A stretch of 64,000 bases of DNA from Lepus europaeus (Eukaryota > Chordata > Mammalia > Lagomorpha > Leporidae), in NCBI RefSeq assembly GCF_033115175.1, contig NC_084850.1, positions 107,181,939 to 107,245,938 on the forward strand, read 5' to 3'. A program made the translations under genes and the position numbers. The notes beneath the pieces were generated by a model. That model saw nothing but the letters and a program-made list of their open reading frames with translations, did no database searches and was not told the origin of the DNA. Of the stretch, positions 46,091 through 58,948 are shown piece after piece; the stretch's first letter is position 1, and each line of letters begins with the position of its first letter.

Positions 46091-47383
46091 CACTTAGAGC
46101 ATAGCAGTAGGTGAGTTTTGATGAGAGAAAGCTAAATTTGTGCCGCAGGCTGTTTTGGGTGCCAAGCTGGCTGAGTCATCAGGAACCAACATCCTGTCAC
46201 CTGAAAGGGACTTTTCTCTCTGTGGCTTAAGCTGGAAGACCACCATGGAAAGGATCAGAAGAAAGAGATATGATCTGTCTTTTGTTCATTCTTGGGCAAC
46301 AAGGTCAAGTTCTGACTTGCAACAATTGTGAGGCCCCAGCTCCCAGCACGTAGAAGAAAAAAGGACATTTCCGCCAAAGAGTGAAGAACCGGAGAGAAAA
46401 CGGCTTCCGTTGCTGTCTGTGGCCCCCATGGCTATGTGGCCAGAGGCAAGGGAGCTTAAAACGTTCCTACAGCCCTTCAGAGGGCTCTCCTGAGTCATTA
46501 GACACAGAAAAAGCACAAGGACAAATTACAGGTTTGATTTTGCATTTGACTTTGGTACTTTTTAAGTTCATCCAAAGTGGCATTTCATTACTTCAAAATT
46601 ATAGTCTTTTCAAATTTCCTTCTCAAAATGATAGATTGTGCCAGTTAGGCAAATAGAGAATATTCATAAGTAAATGAAGCAGGTGAGGTATATATTTATA
46701 GGCCAAAGTACCATTAAAGGGACAGATATGCTGTAAAGAATTGGCAAGGCTGAATAAAAGCCAGCTTTCTGCCAACTCCAAGACCCTAGTTTCCAGTGTC
46801 ATACCCAGAAGTGCTGAACTCTAGACTGAGACCCCATCCATGTCTCCCTGTTGCCACTCACTAGCCTGGCGCAGATTCCACAAGCACAAATATTTGTAGG
46901 TTTTTGTTGGTTTTCTTTTGCGCTGTTCTGTTGTGGCACATTAATACCCAGAACATACAGAATAAAAAGTGACTCTCTGCATCATCTCGAAATGCCTCAT
47001 TTCTACTATGCAGTAGGAACTAGGGCCAAAGACCAGCTACTGTCAACAGGATCTGCAATCAAAAGTTTTGACGATCAAGGCTACAGATACCACCACCTCC
47101 CTCACCTCACCCAGAGCAATTCAGGCATCCACTTGCTCTCCTGCCTGTCAATTTCCTGGCCTGTCAATGTAGGCTGGAAGCTGCCACACATGTAATCAAA
47201 ACCCAGTAACTAACACTGGTTTCACTTAGGCATATCCCAGGGCACAATATCTATCCCTTGCAAAGAGCCCTCCTTTTGCTAACAGATAAGAAAAAAATCA
47301 TCTTACCAATGATTGTGGGATCAAAAAGATGAATTCAACTTCAAGGCTTCTGTGCCTTTGAATCCGATTCTGATTTACTTTTT
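46091..47383. other. Unassigned non-coding stretch
   Basis: About 1.3 kb, no gene or repeat supported. Confidence 0.45.
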
Positions 47384-47706
47384 TTTTTTTTGACAGGCAG
47401 AGTGGATAGTGAGAGAGAGACAGAGAGAAAGGTCTTCCTTTTTGCCGTTGGTTCACCCTCCAATGGCCGCTGTGGCCAGCACATCTCGCTGATCTGAAGC
47501 CAGGAGCCAGGTGCTTTTCCTGGTCTCCCATGTGGGTGCAGGGCCCAAGGACTTGGGCCATCCTCCACTGCACTCCCGGGCCATAGCAGAGAGCTGGCCT
47601 GGAAGAGGGGCAACCAGGAGAGAATCCGGCGCCCCGACCGGGACTAGAACCCCGTGTGCCAGCGCCGCAAGGCAGAGGATTAGCCTGTTAAGCCACGGCG
47701 CCGGCC
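47384..47706 (-). mobile_element. C-repeat SINE, type 2
   Basis: Left ttttttttgacaggcagagt; right aagccacggcgccggcc. TSD tgatttactttt at 47371-47382 and 47707-47718. Confidence 0.95.
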
Positions 47707-47719
47707 TGATTTACTTTTT

Positions 47720-48349
47720 CAATGGCTGAGGTACATCTACAGTTGAAGCATGCAACGAGACAGTTACAAGTGTTTTGTACACAGCACAGAGGAGGGGCCT
47801 TCCTTCTAACTCATACTCTGCTGTCCACTTTCTGTGTGGTGCAGACAATTTCCCATTTCTGGGCTTCTGTTTTCTCACCCAAAAATACAATTATTAGCCA
47901 GAGTGATTTTAAAGCCTCTTTCTAGCTACAATACTCTGTGTTTTTGTCAAACAGAAGGCTAATAAAAGGACTCATGATATTAATGGCAGCAGAGTGCTTG
48001 GCACTTAATAACGTTTAGTCCTTTCAACATAATGTAATAAAGTCTCACTTATTCCTCCCACCAACCTGCAAGGGATGCATTGTTGACTCCATCATTCTGT
48101 TTACTACCGTAACTTAAAATAATAACAGGTTTGAATATCAATAAAATTGTTGTTAGTATTATAACTATCTAATGACAATAAAGTCATAACGATATTCTGT
48201 TGAAAAACAAAACTATTCTATCTCATGGTTTCTGAGAGTTGGGAATTTGGGTGGTTCTCTTCGGCTGTCTTGGGTCTTTCATAAAATCACATCGAGACAG
48301 AAGTGGAAGTTGCAACTGCAGGAGGCTGAACAGCTAGGGACTGAATGAG
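47720..48349. other. Unassigned non-coding stretch
   Basis: No gene or repeat supported before the microsatellite. Confidence 0.45.
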
Positions 48350-48350
48350 C

Positions 48351-48388
<38 letters not shown>
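48350..48388. repeat. (TC)n microsatellite
   Basis: CT run of about 38 bp, possibly the remnant of a decayed SINE tail. Confidence 0.9.
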
Positions 48389-48392
<4 letters not shown>

Positions 48393-48394
48393 TA

Positions 48395-49019
48395 CAGTCA
48401 ATTCTCATTATCCATGGTAGTTTTGTTCTGTAAAGTCACCACGAACACTAAATGGTGACTATTGAACCATTGCTCCTAGGGGAATTACTGTTCTCTGATC
48501 ACAGTATTTTGGTCACCTGCTCAGTACATAGCCTTGTTCTATGTGTGTTTGTGTTTCAGATACTTTCTTTGATATATACTGTTGACTCATGAACATTGAA
48601 CTTAAGAGTCAAACAGCAGTATAACTCATGCAGGAATGAAGCTTATCTAGCATCATATTTTCTCATAAGCACATCACAGCCTTTCTGAGCTTACAGACAC
48701 GAGATAGCACTTTAGTGCTTTACCTGGGGACCACTTTAAACAGCAAAATCACCAACAAAAAACATAAAAATGGAGAAAACATATCACTAAATGGCCACAA
48801 AAAAAGATGCTTGTTTACGGTGTGAGAGCAAAAATAAGAAGGCAGAGCATCACCTGTCTCAATGAGGAACGTGTACATTGTGTGACAAATTATTCACCTC
48901 CCTACACACGTTCATGAATGGCCTTGAACATGATGCAAGTATTAATTTTGGGTAACAAGTAAATTTTAGTGAGCAGGCAGATTCACAAATACAAAATCTG
49001 TGAATAATTAGGATCGGCC
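48395..49019. mobile_element. Old DNA-transposon fossil
   Basis: Starts cagtcaattctcattatcca after TA; has ccattgctcctaggggaatt and ctgttgactcatgaacattg; ends gtgaataattaggatcggcc. About 620 bp with no frame. It resembles a mammal-wide non-autonomous element; family not assigned. Confidence 0.5.
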
Positions 49020-49344
49020 ACATGGTGAGAGCTTCTTCATGTGGTTTCTCACATGAGTGGATTTGGGTATCTTCAGAGCATGGTGGGTTCTGGGCAGCTT
49101 TGCAAACAACTTCCTTGACTGCTCAGGGCTCCAACGTTAAGTGTTCCAACGGGGAAGGCAGAAACGACATCTTTCCTGACCCTGTTTCTAAAGTCATACA
49201 ACATTATTTCCTCCGTCTTCAGCTAGTTATAAGCAAGTCACAATCCTGTCCAGAATCAAAGGAAAGGGCATAGACCTCACTTCCAGAGGAGGAGTGACAA
49301 AGTGCTAGAAAAGCATGTGGGATGGGAGAAATGTGGGGGTTGTC
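49020..49344. other. Unassigned non-coding stretch
   Basis: Nothing recognised. Confidence 0.45.
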
Positions 49345-49510
49345 TTTAGGAAATATCATTTGCTATGCCCATTTTGCAGATGAGGAAGTTGAGGTTTGCA
49401 AAGTTGAAAAGCTTGTTTAATAGCACACAGTTTATATGTAGTGGAGCCAAAATTTATACCCAGACCTATCTGACTCCAAAGCCTGTGCTCTAACTACTCT
49501 GACTCCTGCT
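49345..49510 (-). repeat. MIR SINE
   Basis: cccattttgcagatgaggaa followed by gttgaggtttgcaaagttg, then ctgactccaaagcctgtgct, are the MIR reverse complement in order. Confidence 0.75.
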
Positions 49511-50082
49511 CCAGATACCAGCCTTTTGGTTTACAATCTATAGTTTCCACATAATACAAACTAAAACTGGAGAGCAGCAGTGTGGTTGAGCAAAGGGCTT
49601 GGTGAAATGGATAGAATTTCAGAAGGAACCTGCTGTACAAAGGAAAGGAAATTGCTTGGCAACTGCTGTTGAGAAGATTGTTCAAAGCAATGAAGGTGAA
49701 TATGAAGAAGTCATGGAAAATGGAATAAAGGTCAAGCAAAGCAAATATTTATCTTAGGTACAGTGCGAAGAAGGGCTAGAAGAGCAATGACAAGTCCCCA
49801 AGCCTGACAAAGCACACAAAACAGAACCACATGGGCAGAAAAGCAATGGAATTTTGGCATCAGAGGTGGCAATGACACACATAGGTAACTCATTCAGCAC
49901 AGAATGACCTTCAGAACATTCAGGAAATTATTTGTATCTTCTGGTTGCTATTTCACTCATCATTTGAGAGGCAGCATCTGGCTCTGAATAAACTGAAAAC
50001 TACAATGTAGAATTCAAGGTCTGCCAGAAGACCCCACTTTTAGGGCCTTTGTCTATAAAAATGGGGAGGGAGGGCAGCATCT
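49511..50082. other. Unassigned non-coding stretch
   Basis: No gene or repeat supported. Confidence 0.45.
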
Positions 50083-50400
50083 TAGTCCATTTTCTGTAAC
50101 AACACAGCAACTGAGGCTGTGTAATTTATAAGAAATAGATATTGGGGCTGGCGCTGTGGCGTAGCAGGTAAAGCCGCCGCCTGTGGTGCCGGCATCCCAT
50201 ATGGGTGCTGGTTCGAGTCCCAGCTGCTCCACTTCTGATCCAGCTCTCTGCTATGGCCTGGGAAAGCAGTAGAAGATGGCCCAAGTCCTTGGGCCCCTGC
50301 ACCCGCGTGGGAGACCTGGAAGAAGCTCCTGGCTCCTGGCTTTGGATCAGCACAGCTCCAGCCCTTGCAGCCAATTGAAGAATGAACCAGCAGATGGAAG

Positions 50401-50438
<38 letters not shown>

Positions 50439-50834
50439 CTCCTTCTCTCTCTGTGTAAATCTGACTTTCAAATAAATAAATAAATCTTTTAAAAAAAAAG
50501 AAATAGACATTTGTTTTGTTCATAGTTGTCAAAGCAGACAAGTTCAAGGTTAAAGGTATGCTGTCAGCCTCTGCTTGGCATCTGATGAGGGTCTTCTTGT
50601 TTCATCAAAACATAGCAGAAGGTATCACATGGTGAGACAGAGCACACGTGGTAGCTCCAGTCTATCTTGTTCCTCTTATAAAGCCACTAATGCCATCACA
50701 AGGGCCACACCCTCATGATCTGGTCGAATCCTAATTGCTTTCCAAAGGCCCACCTCTAATTACTACTAACATAAAATATGGAGGATTAAGTTCCCAACAC
50801 ATTAACTTTTGGGGGACACATTCAAACCACAGCA
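50083..50834 (-). repeat. Old LTR-like repeat, antisense, split by SINE
   Basis: Left piece 50083-50143 (ttagtccattttctgtaaca). The right piece 50498-50834 continues to tttgggggacacattcaaac. Related to the repeats at 30783 and 45742. Confidence 0.55.
50144..50497 (+). mobile_element. C-repeat SINE, type 1, young
   Basis: Head ggggctggcgctgtggcgta; intact tRNA-like B box ggttcgagtcc at 50210-50220; (CT)n at 50403-50434; tail aaataaataaataaatcttt. TSD aagaaatagayatt at 50130-50143 and 50498-50511 (one mismatch). Confidence 0.96.
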
Positions 50835-51016
50835 GGAAGAGTATCTGCTCCTTGGTGAAACAGAAGTTATACAATATAGCACAGTGTTTTATAATATCTC
50901 TCCTTCAGTTCAGGCAAAGGAATTTGTTGATAATAGGACAGGACATTGATTACTACCTTCATTGCAACCATTAACAGTGATAGCCCTTGACATAATTTCT
51001 CGCATAAAAAATGATC

Positions 51017-51335
51017 ATTTGGGGGAAGGCATTGTGGCACGGCAGGTTAAACAATTCACATTCCTTATCAGAGTGTCTGGTTTGAGTCCTGGCTACTTCA
51101 CTTCTGATCCAGCTTCCAGCTAATACATACTCTGGGAGGCAACAGATTATGTCTCATGTGGTTGAGTCCCTACCACCTACATGGGAGAATGTGATGATGG
51201 AGTTCTGGGTTCCTGGCTTCAACTTTTTTGTTGTGGGCATTTGGGGAGTAAACCAGTCAATGCAAGATATCTCATTCTCTCTCTCCCCTCTCTGTCACTT
51301 CGCTTTTCAGATAAAATAAATAAGTAAATGTACAT
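51017..51335 (+). mobile_element. C-repeat SINE, old
   Basis: Head gggggaaggcattgtggcac, body ctctgggaggcaacagatta, tail agataaaataaataagtaaa. Confidence 0.85.
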
Positions 51336-51554
51336 TTTAATAGTAATTATTAACATTCAAATACTTGAACTCATCTCAACCAAATGTCTCATCATGAAGG
51401 AAGTTTCCATCTCCAGTGGAAGCCTAGAAACACAAAATCCATGATGAGGGTCTCTCTGGGGACCACCCTGCCGTTGACAATTCTCTCTGAGTCTCAGAGT
51501 CCTCACTACTCTTATCAGTTGCCCAATATTCATTTTCTCCTTTTTTCTGAGTGT

Positions 51555-51746
51555 TCTCATCCTCTATTGCTGTGCAAACTCAGTGGCTTTAAAATAACCA
51601 TTCACTTTTGTGTGCAATGTTGTAAGTCAGAAATTCAGGCAGGACTTATAGGAATAATTCTTGCTTGCAGTCTCTCATGTGGTTACAGTCAGGTGCCAGC
51701 TGGTACTGCAGTCATCTGAAGGCTTGACTGGGCTAGACTTCCAAGA

Positions 51747-51779
<33 letters not shown>

Positions 51780-52032
51780 CTGGCGCTGACACCAGCTGTT
51801 GGCCAGGAGCTCAGGTAGGTCTCTTGACTGATGCATCTACATGTGGCTTCTCTAAGATAGTGACCACCCAAGAAAGCCATGCAGGGGTTGCAAGGTTTGC
51901 TATGGCCTTACCTTGGAGGTCACTTCCACCATACTATGTTGGTTGATGTCATTGCAAACAATCAGATTCAAGACAAGGGGCATAGATATCACCTCTTCAC
52001 ACGAGAAGTGCTGAAGAATTCAGAGGTCATGT
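51555..52032 (-). repeat. Old interspersed repeat, antisense
   Basis: tctattgctgtgcaaactca, then gcagtcatctgaaggcttga, ctacatgtggcttctctaag and tatcacctcttcacacgaga lie in the order of an ancient mammalian repeat. A (CA)n run of about 28 bp at 51751-51778 lies inside it. Subfamily not assigned. Confidence 0.45.
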
Positions 52033-52039
52033 TTTAAGA

Positions 52040-52482
52040 CTTCCTATCATGGACTGATTTGTGTCCCCAACAAGATGTTGAGATCTTAACCCCCAATACC
52101 TATTGGCAATAAGGTCTTTGCAGAGGATTGAGTTAAAATCAGATCTTTAGGACTGGCTCTAATCTCACATAATTATGTCCTTACAAAAGGGAGACATTTG
52201 GACACAGAGCTAGACATGTGCTGATGGAGAAGGTCATGTGATGGCAAAGGTAGAGATCAGGCTGATGATGCACCTATAAGCGAAAGAATGCCAATGATTG
52301 CCAACATGGCACCAGGAATCAAGAGAAAGGCCTGGAGCAGATCTCTCACATAGTTCTCAGCAGGAACCAACCCACTGACACCTTGATTTCAGACTTCTAG
52401 CCCCCAAAACTGTGAGACAACATATTCAGGTCATTTAAATGTATGGTACTTTGTTGTGACAGCCCTGGAAAACTAATATACC
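52040..52482 (+). mobile_element. MLT1-type MaLR LTR
   Basis: Starts tatcatggactgatttgtgt. Has ctcacataattatgtcctta, caggaaccaacccactgaca and ccccaaaactgtgagacaac, and ends ctggaaaactaatata. It is well preserved compared with the other MaLR copies here. Confidence 0.8.
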
Positions 52483-53889
52483 CCCATACTGGCTACAAGG
52501 ACCAAGATTTTAAGAGAGCGAGCACATGTGAAAATATCTGTCTTTCCAAACTTTCTCACTGCTTCAAGATGCTCATATAACACTGATTTGCCAGGGATTT
52601 CTGGGAAAACATTGATTACCAGGTACCAGGTCATCCCTTCTTCTTTCTCCATGTTTCCCTTCTACTTTCTGTAATGTGGACATGAGGCATAGACACAGAT
52701 CAGCCATCTTGTTACTGCTTGTGAGGGCCCAAGCAAATCAGAAAGATGGAAAGAACCCAAGTCCCCGAGGACAGCCTCCTCAGTTCAACAAACAGGTCAC
52801 CATTGATTGAGCAGCTCTCGTGTACCTGGCGCTGTGCTAGGTGCTGAAGACACTGTCTCCCCTCTCTTCCCCCAGTCATCTGTCTTTAACCTTGCAGGCA
52901 GATCATGTCCACGTGCTAAGATATATGCAGGGATAAAGGTGTGGATTGATGTTATGGCCTCCCAAGGAGAAACCTCCCATCTCACCTGCCAGGAGAGCTT
53001 CCTGGAGCTCTCCTTGGCAAGGAGCCCAAGAGACGTGCAGCCTTCAACGTCTCTGTCAGCTCCTGGGGAACTGAGAGCCAAGGGGATGTTCTCCTCTCCC
53101 TCAACAAGAAGCACGCCTTCCCGGGGCATCAGACGCTCAATGTAGGGCTCTCTGAAGTCCCAGAGTGCTGGGTACAGGATGGCTGGGACTGCCTGCAGTA
53201 CTCATGGCAGCCATATCTCAGGACTCTAAGCAACCAGGGCCTCCCAGGCCACCCTGGGAGACACTTCAGGCTGCTGTGGAGTAGCCAAGCCACCGCTGTT
53301 CTCAAGAGGGCTCATCAACAGAAACCTGAAAAAAGTTGCACTGTGGCTAAAACCCAGCAGGTCCAGAACTTGGCTGCTTGCTGCCTTCCTTTCAGCCAGG
53401 ACGTCCTGCAGTCAAGCTCATTTCTCACCATCCATCACCAACACCCTGAGGAAGAAGCCACAGCTGCAGCAGCAATGTGACTTCCAGGGTTTTCCACAGG
53501 AAAAAAAAATGGGACAACAGGTTTCCTGCTGAATCTGGTCTGGCTTTCCTCATGCCACAGGGAATCCAGTGTGGACCTAAAGAACCTGAAAGAGGGAGTC
53601 ACCCAAGAAATTCCACGGCTCTCATTGCTTCCAGAACTTCTGCCAGTCAAAGGAAATTGCCACACTCCACAGCACAGGCAAATGTGCATGCCTCCTTTCA
53701 GAGGTATCCATTGACCAGAACCTGTAGACAAATTCTGCTCATAATTTCACTTCCCTAACGCCCTGATCCCTCTGAGAATAACTGTAAGCAAGACTCTCTG
53801 AAGAGCAGCAGGATGAACACAGGCTTTCATGGTTCCTCAATCAATGCATATAAAGACAGTGAAGGCCATGATGAGGTTAAACAGCAGCC
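52483..53889. other. Unassigned non-coding stretch
   Basis: About 1.4 kb, relatively GC-rich at 52800-53450. Overlapping open frames on both strands reach about 110 codons, with no recognisable domain. Confidence 0.45.
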
Positions 53890-54070
53890 AAACACACCTG
53901 TCTCTCCGTCTCTAATGTGTATGGCCTTGCTCAAGTGACTGAAACTCTCTGAGCCACAATTTCCTCATCTATAAAATGAGATGCTTACCATTATAGTCAC
54001 GGAGAGAATTAAAGATGGAAATTGATGTACAGCATATGGCATGCTACCTCATATATAGAAGTACAGACTC
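53890..54070 (+). repeat. MIR SINE
   Basis: ggccttgctcaagtgactga, gccacaatttcctcatctat followed by aaaatgagatg, then gcatatggcatgctacctca. Confidence 0.75.
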
Positions 54071-54704
54071 GACAACCAATGACCCCCTTCCATCCTTCCC
54101 TCTTCATGGCTGAGATTTCTGAAGTCTTCCGGGAAAATAAATAATGAGGGATGGAGGCGCCCTTCCATGTTCCTTCAAGAGTAGCATCCACATTGTCTCT
54201 TTCTCACGTCCCTGTGGCATTTGCTATGGTTGCTTAACAACAGAGTACACTCAAAGTCACTGTAACGGAGGAGTAAAGATGAGAGAGGGAGGAACAAAGG
54301 GGAGGGCAGGAAAGAAATAGTCTCATGGAAATGGCACTTGCTGTTAAAAGAACATTTTCAAAGCTGGGGTAAAACCAGTGCTACAATGATCTTACAATAA
54401 AAGTTGGCTCTCCCTAGCGTGCTGCACACAGCCCCATATTTTTCCCATAGCAGAGTGAAAGGGGACTGCAAGCAGAAGGCAATAGCAGGCAACTTGGAAA
54501 CGAAGCCTGCAGTCCCTGAAGATGCTTCCACTTCATCCATGCTCTCACTGGGTGCATATAACTTCTCCCCCTGCTAGCCTTCTCACTTTCAGTCACACTT
54601 ACCCTACTCTCTCTTCTCAGGGTCACCACCAACATCTCAGTCCTCATCACCTCTCATCTCCACTCCTGAACACCTCTGTCCAAGCGGCTCTGCCACCCTT
54701 TTCC

Positions 54705-54708
<4 letters not shown>
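54071..54708. other. Unassigned non-coding stretch
   Basis: No gene or repeat supported. Confidence 0.45.

Positions 54709-54748
<40 letters not shown>
54709..54748. repeat. (GA)n microsatellite
   Basis: Perfect AG dinucleotide run of about 38 bp. Confidence 0.95.
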
Positions 54749-54751
<3 letters not shown>

Positions 54752-54917
54752 TTCAGTCACCTTTACCAGAAAGGCTCACTCACTCACCTCTGAAACAATG
54801 TATCAAGGATTCTACCCCAAGCAGCCTCCTCCAGAGTTGTGTCCCTAACCACTATATATGCTGCCTCTGAGAAGGAACAAAATTGAAAAGGAAGTTCAGG
54901 GTGAAATCATAGACCAT

Positions 54918-55560
54918 GGGGGGCATGCATTGGACATAGAAGTTAATATGCCCACATCCCATATCAAAGTGCCTGGGTTCAGTCCCAGCTCTACTTCCAT
55001 TTCCAGCTTCCTGGTAATGTACACCCTATGAGACAGCAGTGATGGCTCCAGTACACAGGTCCCTTGCAACCACATGGGAGACCCTGATTCAGTTTTAGGC
55101 TCCTGGCTTCAGCCTTCCCTACCCTTGGCTGTTTCAGGTATTTGAGGAGTGCACCAGAATATAGAAAATCTCTCTTTGGGGCCAGCATTGTGGCACAGCA
55201 GTTAAAGCCACTGCCTACAATGTCAGCATCCCACATGGGTGCCGGTTTGAGACCCAGCTGCTCCACTTCTGTTCCAGCTCCCTGCTAATGTGCCTGAAAA
55301 AGCAGCACATGATGGCTAAGTACTTGGACAGCTGCACCCACATGGGAGACCATGAAGAAGGTCCTGGCTCCTGGCTTTGGACCGGCCTAGCTCCAACCAT
55401 TGCAGCCATTTAGGGAGTGAACCAATGGATAGCAGGTCTCTCTCTCTTTCTCTCCCTCTCTCTCTGTAACGCCGCCTTTCAAATAAATAAATAAATAAAT
55501 CCTTTTTTAAAAAAAGAAAAAGAAAATCTCTTTCCCTCTCTATTTTAAATAAAGGAATAA
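54918..55560 (+). mobile_element. C-repeat SINE, type 3, split by a younger SINE
   Basis: Main part 54918-55178 (ggggggcatgcattggacat onward). The tail resumes at 55520 with gaaaatctctttccctctct and ends attttaaataaaggaataaa. Confidence 0.8.
55180..55515 (+). mobile_element. C-repeat SINE, type 1, nested
   Basis: Head ggggccagcattgtggcaca; tail caaataaataaataaataaa followed by tcctttttt. Imperfect TSD around agaaaatctctctt. Inserted into the tail of the preceding SINE. Confidence 0.92.
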
Positions 55561-55779
55561 ATATAATTTAAAGCATAGACCATAGATCAAACATCATCCT
55601 CAGAAATTGTTATCCTTCTCTTGGCATTAAAAAGTCATTGTAGAAAATATGTATATGACTGCTCGTGGCAGTAATATTTCAAACAGAAAAAAGGAGAAAG
55701 GCTCCAGCCTATGTACCCACAGACATCTGCACACTCCAGGCACTTCCATGCTCCTGCACTGTCACCTTGCTGGGGCTCC

Positions 55780-56095
55780 GCCTGCGATGCCCTTGCCCTA
55801 CTTCTCTGTTCAGCAAATGCTCACTCAGCCTTCAAGGCGAACCTTTCCTCCCTATGAACGCCTTCCTGGATCCCCTGAGTTGAAACTGATTACCACTTCA
55901 CCCCGTGACTTCAGATTGCTTTGTTAGCGCAACTAGCATGCATTTTTCATCCTTTCTTATTTTTAGCTTTATCAATATCTGACTCTTACCATGGCAGCTT
56001 CTTCCCTCGCAAAGATCCTCTGTGTCTAACTCCTCCTGCCTTATGGTACCTGGCACATAGCGGAGACTCACTGATACTGACTTGAGTTGCCCATG
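55780..56095 (+). repeat. LINE-2 3' end
   Basis: cactcagccttcaaggcgaa, cgccttcctggatcccctga and accatggcagcttcttccct, then ggtacctggcacatagcgga at the end, follow L2 3'-end order. Confidence 0.72.
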
Positions 56096-56238
56096 CCTTT
56101 AGTTACACAGTGCATCATGCTTTAGAAAGCACACTCAGATATTCGCCTTTCATCTGTATAATATTAGAAAGCAGCTTAGGTGAAATTCTGGTTCCCATTT
56201 TAGACCTAATGAAACAGACTCAGAATGGAGTTTTTCAA

Positions 56239-56498
56239 GGCCAGCATTGTGGTGTAGCAGGAAAAGCCACTTCTTGCAACACCAGCATCCCATGTGGGCT
56301 CCAGTTTGAGTCCCAACTGCTCTACTTCCAATTCAGCTCCCTGCTTATGCACCTGGGAAAGTAGCAGAAGATGATCCAAGTACTTGAGCCCCTGCACCTA
56401 TGTGGGAGACCTGAATGAAGCTCTGGGCTCCTAGTTTCAGCCACTTGGCGAATGTAAGATCATTCTCTCTGTGTGTCTCTCCCTCTCTGTCTTCATGA
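56239..56498 (+). mobile_element. C-repeat SINE, type 1, 3' shortened
   Basis: Head aaggccagcattgtggtgta; middle ctgggaaagtagcagaagat. The body is shorter than usual after cctagtttcag, and the usual A-rich tail is missing. Confidence 0.82.
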
Positions 56499-56769
56499 CA
56501 TCAAGAAGGGAAGAATGGGATCCTATAGCAGGCATAAGGACACATCTGTGATGGAAAGGCACACCCGCTTTTCCTAACTCCTTTTTCATAATTGCTCTCC
56601 TTTATTCTACTTGATAAAAGGCCCAGTTATCATCCTTCTGGAATCTTCCACTGGTGTACTGCCCCAGGCAGTAAAAATGTCTTAGGCACAAAACAGAGAC
56701 AATTTCAAATATGGTTCTAGTATTAACAAAGTCAGTAATGCTAATCACTGAGTAACAGATTTTTTTTCT

Positions 56770-57099
56770 TTTTCTTTAAAGATTAATTTTATTTATTTGA
56801 AAGACAGAGTTACAGAGAGAGGTAGAGACAGAGAAAGAGATCTTCCATCCGCTAATTCGCTCCCCAGATGACCACAATGGCCAGAGCTGCGCTGATCCGA
56901 AGCCAGGAGCCAGGAGCTTCTTCCAGGTCTCCCACGTGGGTGCAGGGGCCCAAGGACTTGGGCCATTTTCTATTGCTATCCCAGGCCATAGCAGAGAGCT
57001 GGATCGGAAGAGGAGCAGCCGGGACTAGAACCGGTGGCCATATGGGATGCCAGCGCTTCAGGCCAGGGCTTTAACCTGCTGCACCACAACGCCGGCCCC
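56770..57099 (-). mobile_element. C-repeat SINE, type 1, young
   Basis: Left tttctttaaagattaatttt; right gcaccacaacgccggccccc. TSD cagatttttttt at 56756-56767 and from 57100. Confidence 0.95.
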
Positions 57100-57100
57100 C

Positions 57101-57689
57101 AGATTTTTTTTTTTCTAAATCAGGTGCTGTCTAATCCTTTGTTTTCAACAAAACTTCAGGAAGACCTACTAAGGTTATCAGTTGATCATTAAAAATGATG
57201 TTTGATAATAACTTACTACAGGATCTTTGGCATATGATGTTGAAGGAGTTTAGAGACCTGAGTTATGTTGCTATAATAAAATTTTTTCCACTTTGATTTG
57301 CACATTTATGTGAACAAAGTGTCTTAGTACTTAGACCTATAAGTATGAAAAATGGGAATATAATTTGATGCTGAACTCTCTTTCTAGCAATAAATAACAT
57401 TCATCTATAGATATAGATTATAAAGAGATGCATCTCTAACAAAATTTTACTGTCATGTGTAATAATCCTTATATTATTTACCAAAATTTGATATAAATGT
57501 GTGTTGTTTTGCTCAATTGGGCACTAACATTACAGTAATAATAATTCCATTGAGAAGAGATTTTTCTTAACACTGAGAGTCTTACTAATTATCATCTTAC
57601 TAATTTATTATTTACAACATGAGTGAATCCCCTGAAATGAAGGCAGGTTGATACGGTTGTATATCTGATACTTCTATGGGGATGCCTAA
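57101..57689. other. Unassigned AT-rich stretch
   Basis: No gene or repeat supported. Confidence 0.5.
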
Positions 57690-57800
57690 TATCTCAAACT
57701 TAACATTGTCAGAATTCAACTTCTAATATTCCTCCTCAAACCAACTCTTCCTATGGGCTTTCCTAGCTCAGCCAAGGCATTGTCATCCTTACAGGTGCTG
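57690..57800 (+). repeat. LINE-2 fragment
   Basis: aatatctcaaacttaacatt, then ccaaggcattgtcatcctta, resemble an inner piece of the L2 3' region, parallel to 36390-36440. Confidence 0.45.
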
Positions 57801-58625
57801 AAATTAAAAATAAATAAATAAAATAAAATAAAACCTTAAAGTTGTCCTTGACCACTGAAGTAGCTGTGACAATGTGCCTCACAGACCTCCCACACAGGGA
57901 GTATAATTGGCCAAAGGCCCCAGATGCTGTGCGTGAAATCCATTACTGCATTCACATTGAGGTCATCTCTTCCGTGGGCTGCTCCACACCAATAATTGAG
58001 TGTGCCAGGGACACTAAGACAGACACATTCCTGGGAGACATAGGACTCTTTTGTTGGCCAAGTTAGCCTCAAGAATCCTCCAAAGGTTTTGCAAAGCTGT
58101 CCTTAGATTACATGGTGGTCTTGGACACTTCACCCCCCCCCCACCAACTTTCCCTCTCCCTTTCATCAAAGCAAAATTCCATTGCAGTCTGATGGTTCTC
58201 TCAGCTTTCCTTGGCTCTTTCCCTGTTTCCTTTTCACTCAGGAAATAATAATAATAAGGGGCTTATCTGCTTCCCAGAAGACACAGATTAACACATTTCC
58301 TCTCTTTCCCTTTCATACTTCATACCCCATCTACAAAACCCAGCATCTTTCTGCGAAACATAACTAGGACCCAACCACTTTTCACTATCCCCACCACCAT
58401 CATCCTGGTTCAAGACATTAGCCTCCTTCACCTGCTGTAGCAGTAGTCTCTTGTCTCAATCAGTGTGGTGCATTAAAGATGGCCATAAATTCACTGTGCC
58501 TTTCTCTTTCCGCCAAGTATAGGGTTGGTCTCTGACTGCTTTAACCAACTGCATGTACAAATAGTGCAAAAAATTAACAAGTAGTGAGTGCAAGTTCCAA
58601 ACCTAGCCTCTAAGAAAACTGTCAG
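57801..58625. other. Unassigned non-coding stretch
   Basis: A (AAAT)n-type A-rich run at 57806-57834 and a C10 run at 58132-58141. 57835-58075 may be an old repeat but is not assigned. Confidence 0.4.
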
Positions 58626-58948
58626 AGGTTGGTGTTAATGGCATAGCAAGTTAATCAATTTCCTGTGACACTAGCACCCCAGATGAGCACCTGTTCAAGC
58701 CCTGGCTGCTCTGCTTCCTATCAAGCTCCCTACTAATGTGCCTAGCAAAGCAGCAAAAGATGGCCCAGGTACTTTGGCCTCTGCCACTCACATGGGAGAC
58801 CCGGATGGAGTTCAGGCTCCTTCCTTCAGCCTGGCCCAGCCCTGGATCTTGTGCTCATTGGGGGAGTGAAACAGCAGATGGAAGATATCTCTCTCTCCCC
58901 CTCTATCTTCATAACGTTGGTTGTCAAATAAATAAATCATTTTTTAAG
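58626..58948 (+). mobile_element. C-repeat SINE, type 1, diverged
   Basis: Head gaggttggtgttaatggcat, middle aaagatggcccaggtacttt, tail gtcaaataaataaatcattt. Confidence 0.88.

Noticed and set aside
50144..50230. tRNA gene suggested by the A- and B-box-like SINE head
   Set aside because: It is the tRNA-derived head of a C-repeat with TSDs and a tail. It lacks a full cloverleaf, so it is not a tRNA gene.
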